Assembly: GCA_900767135.1 (NCBI GenBank) | Contig: CAAFYU010000047.1 | Span: 1-24,614 of the forward strand | Direction of reading: 5' to 3' | From: Candidatus Gastranaerophilales bacterium | Lineage (GTDB): Bacteria; Cyanobacteriota; Vampirovibrionia; Gastranaerophilales; Gastranaerophilaceae | Length of the DNA stretch: 24,614 nucleotides | Shown here: positions 1 through 6,108 of the stretch, one piece after another | Position numbering within the stretch: the stretch's first letter is position 1 | Layout: every line of letters begins with the position of its first letter | Translations under genes and position numbers: made by a program | The notes under the pieces: model-generated | What the model was told of the DNA's origin: nothing | Databases searched by the model: none | Seen by the model: only the letters and a program-made list of their open reading frames with translations

Positions 1-242
1 CGTCATTCTGAGCGATTAGCGAAAGAATCCAGCTTATTGCAATATAAAGCAGCTGCAAAGAATGAAAACAACTCAACCGAAACAGACCATGCATCTATGC
101 CTCTTGGCATCTTTGCATCTAAATCCGATGTCGGCATAGCAATGCCGACCTACTTTGACTTTGCATCTAAATCAGTTTTTCACAAGACTAATATTGGCGG
201 GGCCGGTACCCCACCCTACGGTGCTACGCACGTAGCCCACTG
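1..242 (+). repeat. Cluster of palindromic repeats in the pilin leader
   Basis: Four palindromic units lie in a row inside the open frame of the first pilin gene. (1) At 5-28, ATTCT and AGAAT arms enclose a 14-base loop. (2) At 130-149 is GTCGGCATAGCAATGCCGAC, with 8-base arms. (3) At 199-212 is GGGGCCGGTACCCC. (4) At 223-236 is GCTACGCACGTAGC, with 6-base arms. Units 2 and 4 recur exactly at 19744-19767 and 22458-22480, and unit 1 has relatives at 4799-4819 and 10357-10379. Unit 2 is flanked by the 14-base direct repeat TTTGCATCTAAATC at 112-125 and 160-173. All units are read through without a stop codon. Confidence 0.8.
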
Positions 243-990
243 CGACAAGTATCGTCGAGTTGCTTTTACTTTGGCGGAAGTCTTAATCACCCTCGGCATA
301 ATCGGTGTTGTTGCGGCTTTTACTATTCCAACACTTATGTTTCAGTACCAGAAAAAGTCCTTAGAAACTCAGTTTAAGGCTGCTTATTCCCTTATAAATC
401 AAGCAATATTGATGGTTAAACAAGAAACAGGAAGCAATTCTTTATACAATGATTATGTAGTGTATTCCCCAGAAAAAGATTATTACAAAAGAGATGAATT
501 TATAAAAGAGTTTTATAAATACATGCACGCTACTAATGAGGTTGTTCCTAATAACATTCAATATTCAATATATTCTGATGGACACGTAAAACGTTATGCT
601 GATAATACGAGCTTTTCTTTTGAAAGACCGGATACCGTTTTAGCAAACGGAATGACAATGTATGCAACTATTAATGGAGGTTTAGACGGAAAACATATTA
701 TCTTTTGTGTTGATGTAAACGGAATAAAACCGCCTAATAGAATGGGGCATGATTTATTTCTGTTTATTGTTGATAGTTCTGATAGGCTAGTTGGTCGAAA
801 GCAAATGAAAATATATACTGATGAAGAGCTTGGAGATTTGAGTTCCGGAGGAATAAATAATGCACTAGGCCTACCTTGCTCAAAGCATTCAAAACAGTCT
901 GCGAATGGGATTGGTTGTACTTGGTATGCCATTAATGATGTTTGTCCTGATGACAACACAAAAGGCTATTGGGAGTGTTTGCCAAGATAA
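37..990 (+). CDS. Type IV pilin-like protein (prepilin-type N-terminus), start uncertain
   Basis: This is a secreted or surface pilin/pseudopilin-like protein. The prepilin motif VAFTLAEVLITLGIIG lies near residues 75-90 of the frame read from TTG 37. Cleavage is predicted between Ala76 and Phe77, with the conserved Glu at +5 (Glu81) and a hydrophobic helix after it. The C-terminal half has the pattern DVNG-x-KPPNRMG-x-D-x-F that recurs in the other pilin genes here. The start is unresolved: the frame is open to the left edge of the window, TTG 37 has no clear ribosome site, and ATG 97 and ATG 142 are in frame. Everything before about residue 70 is encoded by palindromic repeats, so the predicted leader is far longer than the usual 5-30 residues. 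Either a long repeat-derived leader is translated, or translation starts later. An alternative start could also lie outside the window. Confidence 0.72.
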   Translation: MQYKAAAKNENNSTETDHASMPLGIFASKSDVGIAMPTYFDFASKSVFHKTNIGGAGTPPYGATHVAHCDKYRRVAFTLAEVLITLGIIGVVAAFTIPTLMFQYQKKSLETQFKAAYSLINQAILMVKQETGSNSLYNDYVVYSPEKDYYKRDEFIKEFYKYMHATNEVVPNNIQYSIYSDGHVKRYADNTSFSFERPDTVLANGMTMYATINGGLDGKHIIFCVDVNGIKPPNRMGHDLFLFIVDSSDRLVGRKQMKIYTDEELGDLSSGGINNALGLPCSKHSKQSANGIGCTWYAINDVCPDDNTKGYWECLPR

Positions 991-1011
991 CTAAGCAGGG
1001 ACGAAGTTTAA

Positions 1012-1395
1012 TTAAAAATTATAAAAACTTGTAATCAGGCGTATTATGATGGCTGTACACCTTTTTACAAAGGGGCTGACTTATTGCTCAAAGAAAGCAA
1101 TGATTCATTGTCTGATAATGATATTTTGGCTGCAATTGCTGGTGACTATGCATTGCGTACCGAAAATTTGAAAAAAGCACCTGCTTGGGTTTTGAGTGAT
1201 GGTGCAATAATAATATTACAGGGTTATACTAAATTTGTTATTGATGTAAATGGACAAAAAGGTCCAAACAAATGGGGATATGATGTGTTTCGTTTAGCTT
1301 TAAAAGGTGGAGCCAATAAAGGAATATATTGTTCTTACAATCTTATGCCAACAGAAAAAGGCGGAATAACTTCTCAAGAAGCCCTGATGAAATAA
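1012..1395 (+). pseudogene. 5'-truncated pilin-like gene remnant
   Basis: The frame has pilin-like sequence but no prepilin N-terminus. From about 1018 it reads IIKTCNQAYYDGCTPFYKG, resembling the central Cys-x(n)-GC part of the pilin at 22329. Further on it contains FVIDVNGQKGPNKWGYDVF, the same C-terminal pattern as the intact paralogues. The likeness starts just after an in-frame stop at 1009-1011 and no FTLAE helix precedes it. The only usable start is TTG 1084, which lies inside the homologous part and would give a 103-residue protein. I infer a gene that lost its 5' end, perhaps through recombination with the pilin gene ending at 990. A genuine short protein starting at 1084 is possible but less likely. 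Confidence 0.62.
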
Positions 1396-1402
1396 TAAAT
1401 AA

Positions 1403-1429
1403 AAAACCGCTCTCTTAAAGAGCGGTTTT
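1403..1429. terminator. Bidirectional intrinsic terminator
   Basis: Perfect 11-base arms AAAACCGCTCT (1403-1413) and AGAGCGGTTTT (1419-1429) enclose a 5-base loop, with T-rich sequence leaving in both directions. It lies between the pilin remnant (plus) and the Ala/Pro-rich gene (minus) and can end both. Confidence 0.85.
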
Positions 1430-1453
1430 CTATTTATATGAAAAGATTAAATC

Positions 1454-1681
1454 TTATTTAGCTTCTGCCGGTTTTTCTTCTTTCTTTTCGAACTTGTCGT
1501 TAGGATCTGCTTTTGGCGCTTCTTCAGCCTTAGGAGCAGATGGAACGAAAGTATCTTTAGCCGGTTCTGCTGCTTTTGGTGCAGGTGCCTCTGCCTTTAC
1601 TGCCGGTTTTGGGGCTGCTACATTAGCTACTGCTCCCGGAGTTTCTGGTTTTCCTAAAAAGTTAATTGCACTAATTGTCAT
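1454..1681 (-). CDS. Small Ala/Pro/Lys-rich protein with N-terminal INFxG motif
   Basis: This 75-residue protein starts MTISAINFLGKP and continues as a low-complexity stretch rich in Ala, Pro, Lys and Glu, with a charged tail. No signal peptide or membrane segment is visible and I do not recognise a family. The start is well supported: GGAGG at 1692-1696 is about ten bases upstream of the ATG. The N-terminus resembles that of the protein at 17473 (MKVNSINSNFN with NFTG further on), which suggests a short N-terminal tag shared by otherwise unrelated proteins. It lies downstream of the flavodiiron gene but is separated from it by a terminator, so it is probably transcribed alone. The composition suggests a flexible linker or cell-envelope protein; the function is unknown. 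Confidence 0.7.
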   Translation of the reverse strand: MTISAINFLGKPETPGAVANVAAPKPAVKAEAPAPKAAEPAKDTFVPSAPKAEEAPKADPNDKFEKKEEKPAEAK

Positions 1682-1708
1682 ATAATTTGTTCCTCCAATT
1701 TTTTATAG

Positions 1709-1729
1709 TTTTTACAAAACTTGTAAAAA
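1709..1729. promoter_or_regulatory. Perfect 9-base inverted repeat upstream of the Ala/Pro-rich gene
   Basis: TTTTTACAA (1709-1717) and TTGTAAAAA (1721-1729) flank a 3-base spacer. The site is 28 bases upstream of the minus-strand ATG at 1681 and just beyond its ribosome site. It could be an operator or a 5' UTR hairpin; the sequence does not decide between them. Confidence 0.4.
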
Positions 1730-1780
1730 TTAATTATTGCTAATTTTTTCTAAAAATATTACAAATATTAAGATAAAAAT

Positions 1781-1809
1781 AAAGAGCGGATTTTTCAATC
1801 CACCCTTTA
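1781..1809 (-). terminator. Intrinsic terminator after the flavodiiron gene
   Basis: Read on the minus strand, a 12-base stem (two G-U pairs, GAAA loop) is followed by a U-rich run. It begins 7 bases after the flavodiiron stop codon and separates that gene from the small gene at 1454-1681. Confidence 0.7.
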
Positions 1810-1815
1810 TATATT

Positions 1816-3000
1816 TTATACTAATCCGATTGACTTATGTTTTTCAAATATACTTTCAGCCATTTCGTCTAATTTTTTGTAATCTTCCTCTTTTAGTTTC
1901 CCTTTTATTTGTAATGGTTCAATTAAATCTAGTTTTAAAGGAGCCAAAATTTGAGCGATTAAGTCAAACAATTTTCCGCCCCAACCGTAAGATCCGAGAA
2001 GTGACGCAAATTTTGCTTTTGGTCTTAGAACAGCTGCTAAATAGGCAACATTTACAGCCATTGGGTGTGGGCCTGCAAGAACCATTGATGTTCCCATAAC
2101 AATTGTTGCAGCATCTACCAAAGCCATTGCCAAGTCGCCCAAATCGTCATCAACAATGTTAAATTTGAATGTTTCTATACCTTTTGCTTCTAATTTTTCA
2201 CTCAAATAGTCAACCATTTCTTTTGTGCTTTCATACATTGAAACATAAGGCAATGCAACAAGATTTTTCGGAGCATCAGCTGTCCAATCCGTATATAAAT
2301 CTAAAATATAATCAGGTCGTTTATGAACAGGACCATGGCTTGGTAAAACCATATCTACATTCATGTCTTTTATCATTTTAGTATATTTTTTACACATCAT
2401 TCTAAAAGGCATCATAATTTCTGCATAATAGCGTTTTGCACTCTTTTCAAGTTCTTCACATTCAGGGGCAAAAACATCTGAAAATGTGTAATGTGCACCT
2501 AAAAAGTCGCAAGTAAAAATAACATTGTCTTCTTTTATGTAAGTAAACATTGTGTCAGGCCAATGAACTCCCGGTGCAAAAATAAATTTTAAAGTTTTAT
2601 CACCAAGAGAAACTTCCTCTCCATCTGCGATTACTCTAATTTTTTCTTCCGGTACAAACAGCATGTTTTTAATATTTTCAGCAACTTTCGGGTTTGTCAA
2701 AACAATTGCGTTCGGATATTTTTCCAAAAGAGCAGGGATTGAACCGGAGTGGTCTTGTTCTCCATGGTTTGCAATAATATAATCTACTTTCCCTACTTGG
2801 TTTTCAGAAAGTCTTTTTAAATATTCCTTAGTTTTTGGCGGGTACATCGTATCAATAATAGCTGTTTTTTCAGACCCTTTAACAAGGTATGAATTGTAAC
2901 TTGTACCATGTTCCAATGGAATAAGTTCATCAAATATTCTTCTGTCACAGTCATTCAAGCCGCAATAAAAAATATTATTTTTAATTTCTTGAAATTTCAT
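1816..3000 (-). CDS. fprA: Flavodiiron protein (O2/NO reductase, FprA/ROO type)
   Basis: This cytoplasmic enzyme reduces O2 to water (or NO to N2O) with electrons from rubredoxin. At 394 residues it is full length for the two-domain class A form. Residues 1-245 are a metallo-beta-lactamase-like diiron domain with ligands visible at His79, Glu81, Asp83 and His84 (NHGEQDHSGS), His146, Asp165 and His222 (SHGPVH). Residues from about 250 to 394 are a flavodoxin-like FMN domain (YVSMYESTKEM phosphate loop; SYGWGG later). There is no fused rubredoxin domain, but a separate rubredoxin gene ends 15 bases upstream, which supplies the expected partner. AGGAG lies just before the ATG. It is co-directional with the PerR-like regulator at 3250-3630, so induction by peroxide or oxygen is likely. 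Confidence 0.95.
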   Translation of the reverse strand: MKFQEIKNNIFYCGLNDCDRRIFDELIPLEHGTSYNSYLVKGSEKTAIIDTMYPPKTKEYLKRLSENQVGKVDYIIANHGEQDHSGSIPALLEKYPNAIVLTNPKVAENIKNMLFVPEEKIRVIADGEEVSLGDKTLKFIFAPGVHWPDTMFTYIKEDNVIFTCDFLGAHYTFSDVFAPECEELEKSAKRYYAEIMMPFRMMCKKYTKMIKDMNVDMVLPSHGPVHKRPDYILDLYTDWTADAPKNLVALPYVSMYESTKEMVDYLSEKLEAKGIETFKFNIVDDDLGDLAMALVDAATIVMGTSMVLAGPHPMAVNVAYLAAVLRPKAKFASLLGSYGWGGKLFDLIAQILAPLKLDLIEPLQIKGKLKEEDYKKLDEMAESIFEKHKSIGLV

Positions 3001-3015
3001 AATTTTCTCCTACTC

Positions 3016-3153
3016 TTATTGTTCTTCAAACAAGTCTTTGCCAACACCGCAAAGTGGGCAAACATAATCGTCCGGTAAATCTTCAAATTTTACTCCGTCA
3101 TGTTCTTGTGGATCGTAAATATAACCGCATACTGTGCAAATATATTTTTCCAT
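3016..3153 (-). CDS. Rubredoxin (45 residues)
   Basis: This small electron carrier holds one iron in four cysteines. The translation starts MEKYICTVCGYIYDP, giving the first knuckle Cys6-x2-Cys9-Gly-Tyr, and continues EDLPDDYVCPLCGVGKDLFE, giving the second (Cys32-x2-Cys35-Gly). The Trp usual in the second half (DDWVCP) is Tyr here. At 45 residues it is slightly shorter than the usual 50-55. The purine-rich AAAGGA lies before the ATG. It sits directly upstream of the flavodiiron gene and is its likely electron donor, as in anaerobic clostridia and Desulfovibrio. Confidence 0.95.
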   Translation of the reverse strand: MEKYICTVCGYIYDPQEHDGVKFEDLPDDYVCPLCGVGKDLFEEQ

Positions 3154-3249
3154 TTTTCTGTCCTTTCTTTTCTTTTTTTAGATACTAAGTTATTATGACT
3201 CTAAGGCACTAAGTTCTTTTCTTTTGAAAAAGACCTTGCATCTTCGCCT

Positions 3250-3630
3250 TTATGCATCTTGCTTGCACTCATTACAAAGGCCATGAAGTACAATGTCGTA
3301 TCCTTTTACATCAAAACCTGTTTCGTTTTTAGTCCTCTGAACTACGTCCGGAGCAACGTCTACTGACACATCAAAAACTCTCTTACATTTATCACAAATA
3401 AAGTGAAAATGTTCATGAGTATTATGGTCAAAATGAGAAGATGGTTCTAAACCGTCAATTTTTTTGATAATTCCTTTTTCAGCAAGTTGATTAAGATTTC
3501 TGTATAAAGTTGCCATGCTAATGTTTGGCTCTATTTCACGCAAAATCCCATATAAATAATCTGCTGTCGGGTGAACCACATTCTCTTTTAATGTTTTCAG
3601 TATAACTTCACGTTGTCTGGAATAATTCAT
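3250..3630 (-). CDS. perR: PerR-like peroxide-sensing repressor (Fur family)
   Basis: This is a Fur-family metalloregulator of 126 residues. The N-terminal winged helix contains HPTADYLY and SMATLYRNLNQL. The C-terminal half has HFDHNTHEHFHF and two zinc CxxC pairs, Cys79/Cys82 and Cys119/Cys122. By eye-alignment with Bacillus subtilis PerR, the five regulatory metal ligands map to His20, Asp68, His74, His76 and Asp87; Asp (not Glu) at the last position favours PerR over Fur. ATG 3630 is preceded by GGAGAAAAC. A 7-1-7 Fur-type box at 3647-3661 lies immediately upstream, so it probably represses itself. The rubredoxin and flavodiiron genes follow in the same direction, which makes this the likely regulator of the oxygen-defence cassette. 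Fur itself is the alternative. Confidence 0.85.
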   Translation of the reverse strand: MNYSRQREVILKTLKENVVHPTADYLYGILREIEPNISMATLYRNLNQLAEKGIIKKIDGLEPSSHFDHNTHEHFHFICDKCKRVFDVSVDVAPDVVQRTKNETGFDVKGYDIVLHGLCNECKQDA

Positions 3631-3646
3631 GTTTTCTCCATAAAAG

Positions 3647-3661
3647 TGATAACAATTATCA
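3647..3661. promoter_or_regulatory. Fur/PerR box
   Basis: TGATAACAATTATCA fits the 7-1-7 inverted-repeat consensus TGATAATNATTATCA with one mismatch. It is 16 bases upstream of the perR-like ATG, where a repressor would block transcription or clearance. A TTGACA (minus strand, 3684-3689) lies upstream as a possible -35 element, but no well-spaced -10 is obvious. Confidence 0.75.
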
Positions 3662-3702
3662 TTTTTGTATAAATAAAACTATTTGTCAACAATAAAATAG
3701 TT

Positions 3703-4761
3703 TTATGAAATATACATACAATCGCCGTAAGAGAAAAATCTGTAATTATTCTCAATCGCTTCTTTGTATGCCTCAAAGATAAAATCTTTTCCTGCTAACG
3801 CACTCACAAGCATTAACAATGTCGATTTCGGCAAATGGAAATTTGTAATCAAATTGTCTATTACTTTAAACTCAAACGGCGGATAAATAAATAATTCAGA
3901 ATGATCATGACATGGCTTTATGCACCCAAATTTTTGATATGCGGTTTCAAGCGTCCTAACTGTCGTTGTTCCAACGGCAACAATTTTTCGACCATCACGC
4001 TTTGCTCGATTTATTTGCTCAGAAGCTTTTTCAGATATTTCAAATGTTTCAGAGTGCATTTTGTGCTCTAAAACGTTTTCACATTGAACCGGTCTAAATG
4101 TTCCTAAACCGACATTCAACGTTACATAAGCAAGTTCAACCCCCTTATTTTGAAGCTTTTCAAGGATTTCTTTTGTAAAATGCAACCCCGCAGTCGGTGC
4201 AGCGACAGAACCTTCATCTTTTGCATAAACTGTCTGATAGCGTTCAAAATCCAGCTTTTTCAAATCCTCATTCGGGATTTTTCGTTCAATATATGGCGGA
4301 AGCGGAATTTGTCCGTTTCTGTGTAGCACGTCCAAAACATTTTTACCTTCATAAATAAGTTCAACGAGCCACTCGCCATTTTCTTCTAATCTTTTCAAGG
4401 CTTTTACGGAAAGTTCATCACTTATTTTTATAACAGTGTCAGGTTTTACACGTTTTGAAGGCTTAATTAAAACGTCCCAAAGACAGCCGTTTTCAGAATT
4501 CTCAACAGATTTTAGCAAAAACACTTCAATTTTTGCCCCTGTGTCTTTATGCCCGATAAGCCTTGCCGGAAGTACTTTCGTATTATTCATAACCAACAAA
4601 GTATTTGGCTCAATCAAGTCCACAATGTCATAAAAATGCTTATGAGAAATGGTTCTATCCTTTCGGTTTAGAACCATCATTTTTGAATTTTCTCTTTTAT
4701 CAGCCGGCATTTGAGCTATAAGCTCTTCCGGCAAGTTGTAATCATATTCTGATAATAACAT
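3703..4761 (-). CDS. queA: S-adenosylmethionine:tRNA ribosyltransferase-isomerase
   Basis: QueA transfers and isomerises the ribosyl group of SAM onto preQ1 at position 34 of tRNA, giving epoxyqueuosine. The length (352) is normal. Family signatures visible in order are the N-terminal YDLPxELIAQ-like segment, NTKVLPARL, the catalytic-site motif SVAAPTAGLHFT, GLGTFRPV, VGTTTVRTLE and ITNFHLPKSTLLMLVSA near the C-terminus. The ATG is preceded only by a weak AGG. It follows yidC on the same strand with an 86-base gap holding a repeat hairpin, and ends about 40 bases before the Fur box of the next gene. No other queuosine genes are present here. Confidence 0.96.
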   Translation of the reverse strand: MLLSEYDYNLPEELIAQMPADKRENSKMMVLNRKDRTISHKHFYDIVDLIEPNTLLVMNNTKVLPARLIGHKDTGAKIEVFLLKSVENSENGCLWDVLIKPSKRVKPDTVIKISDELSVKALKRLEENGEWLVELIYEGKNVLDVLHRNGQIPLPPYIERKIPNEDLKKLDFERYQTVYAKDEGSVAAPTAGLHFTKEILEKLQNKGVELAYVTLNVGLGTFRPVQCENVLEHKMHSETFEISEKASEQINRAKRDGRKIVAVGTTTVRTLETAYQKFGCIKPCHDHSELFIYPPFEFKVIDNLITNFHLPKSTLLMLVSALAGKDFIFEAYKEAIENNYRFFSYGDCMYIS

Positions 4762-4795
4762 TCAAAGCCTGTTGAGATTCTTCGCCAATATACCT

Positions 4796-4845
4796 GTCAT
4801 ACTGAGTGTAGCGAAGTATCCCAATAATTTACGGCTCAGAATGAC
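4796..4845. repeat. REP-like hairpin repeat between yidC and queA
   Basis: The outer arms GTCATACTGAG and CTCAGAATGAC form an imperfect inverted repeat. Inside it, ATACT (4799-4803) pairs with AGTAT (4815-4819). This is the same inner hairpin as at 5-28 and 10357-10379, but with a compensating base change in both arms. There is no U-run, so it is not a classical terminator. Confidence 0.65.
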
Positions 4846-4847
4846 TC

Positions 4848-5936
4848 TTATTCTTTTGATTTAATTTGTTTTGCACCTGCGACATCAGAATCACTTGCCA
4901 AAACCTGAGTTTTAGCCTGTTCTGTATCAATTTGCTTGTTAACAATAACTGTTTGCAAAATTTGGATAATGTTACTTGTTACCAAGTACAGCAAAACACC
5001 GGCAGGGATAGGAATTATCACAAATGTACCAATAATCATAATTGGCATAAATGTTCCCATTGATTTTTGAATAGCTTCCTGAGTCGGATCTGTTGCACCA
5101 TCTTTAGATTTTTGAGTTGCCATCATTATTTTTTGTGATGCAAACATAGTTACTGCAAACAACGCAATTAGAGCAAATACGTCCCAATGGAAAGCTCTTG
5201 CTGATTTTGTTGTTGGAACAGACGCTGCCAAGATATTGCCTTCTTTTGTGAAAGTTATATTTTCAATTTCCTTGTTAGACATATCTGTTACAGCGATTTC
5301 AGCTTTTTCAATGTCATTAAGTTGAGCAAATTTCAAATCTAAGTGATCCAAATCAATTTTAAAATCAACTGTTTCGCCAGGAGTGAATTCTCCTTGAATT
5401 TCAATCGCTTTTGCAGGATTTTTAACCTTTACGTTATCAAGAGTTTCTGTCGGAAGGTAAACTTTTGCAGTTTTGCCAATTGTAAACGTATCACCTTGCG
5501 AAACGCCAAAAGTTCCGTCATAAGAACGTCCAGCAGTTGCACGAAGTGTCGTATCAAGTCTGCTCAAAAATCCGAACGATGTATCACCTGCAATTTGAAT
5601 AAATTGAGGGCTCATCAATGCAGAATACAACAAAATGAAAATCGGTAATTGAATAAGCAACGGCAAACACCCACCCATCGGGTTAAACTTGTGGTCTTTG
5701 TAAAATTCCATAAGTTTTTGTTGCATTTTTTGCGGATCGTTTTTGTATCTGTCCTGAATAGCCTTGATTTTTGGCTGTAATGACTGCATCATCTTCATAG
5801 AACGTTGTTGTGACACATTCAATGGCCACATTGCAAGTCTGATAACAACAGTCAATAATATAATCGCAACACCATAGTTTCCTACGATAGAAGCTAGTGC
5901 TTTTAATACTTCAATAGTTAAAGTTGTAAAATCCAA
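4848..5936 (-). CDS. yidC: Membrane protein insertase YidC (cyanobacterial-type layout)
   Basis: This inner-membrane insertase/chaperone is of the Oxa1/Alb3/YidC family. The first membrane segment (about residues 20-40) carries the conserved groove arginine Arg33 in VVIRLAMWPLN, followed by the cytoplasmic helical hairpin (SMKMMQSLQPKIKAIQDRYK) and the second segment around GGCLPLLIQLPIFILLY. A soluble, beta-rich region of about 130 residues (roughly 120-250) follows, then the remaining segments (HWDVFALIALFAV; FMPIMIIGTFVIIPIPAGVLLYL). The insert sits between segments 2 and 3, as I recall for cyanobacterial YidC, not between 1 and 2 as in the Gram-negative periplasmic domain. The start is TTG 5936, with GAGG about 12 bases upstream. 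There is no rnpA or rpmH neighbour, unlike many bacteria. Confidence 0.95.
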   Translation of the reverse strand: MDFTTLTIEVLKALASIVGNYGVAIILLTVVIRLAMWPLNVSQQRSMKMMQSLQPKIKAIQDRYKNDPQKMQQKLMEFYKDHKFNPMGGCLPLLIQLPIFILLYSALMSPQFIQIAGDTSFGFLSRLDTTLRATAGRSYDGTFGVSQGDTFTIGKTAKVYLPTETLDNVKVKNPAKAIEIQGEFTPGETVDFKIDLDHLDLKFAQLNDIEKAEIAVTDMSNKEIENITFTKEGNILAASVPTTKSARAFHWDVFALIALFAVTMFASQKIMMATQKSKDGATDPTQEAIQKSMGTFMPIMIIGTFVIIPIPAGVLLYLVTSNIIQILQTVIVNKQIDTEQAKTQVLASDSDVAGAKQIKSKE

Positions 5937-6108
5937 TTTCCCTAATCCTCTTCAAATATTGATTCTTCGGCTATTAGCCATTTTGAGAAGCTCGAAGAAC
6001 CTCTAATTCAGCCCCAGAATGGCATCTTATAAAACTTTATTATAAAATCAGAGTCAAGTCAACAAATTGTAAACTTGTCTTTATGTCGGCAAGGTTGTGT
6101 TAAAAAAA

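Noticed and set aside
1494..1685. Open frame on the plus strand opposite the Ala/Pro-rich gene
   Set aside because: It is the GC-rich complement of a low-complexity gene; the minus-strand frame has a clear ribosome site and a terminator.
3188..3200. Second PerR box before the rubredoxin gene
   Set aside because: AGTTATTATGACT is only a weak palindrome (three of thirteen positions fail), so it is not listed as a feature.
4796..4845. Terminator between yidC and queA
   Set aside because: The hairpin has no U-run in either direction and belongs to a dispersed repeat family.
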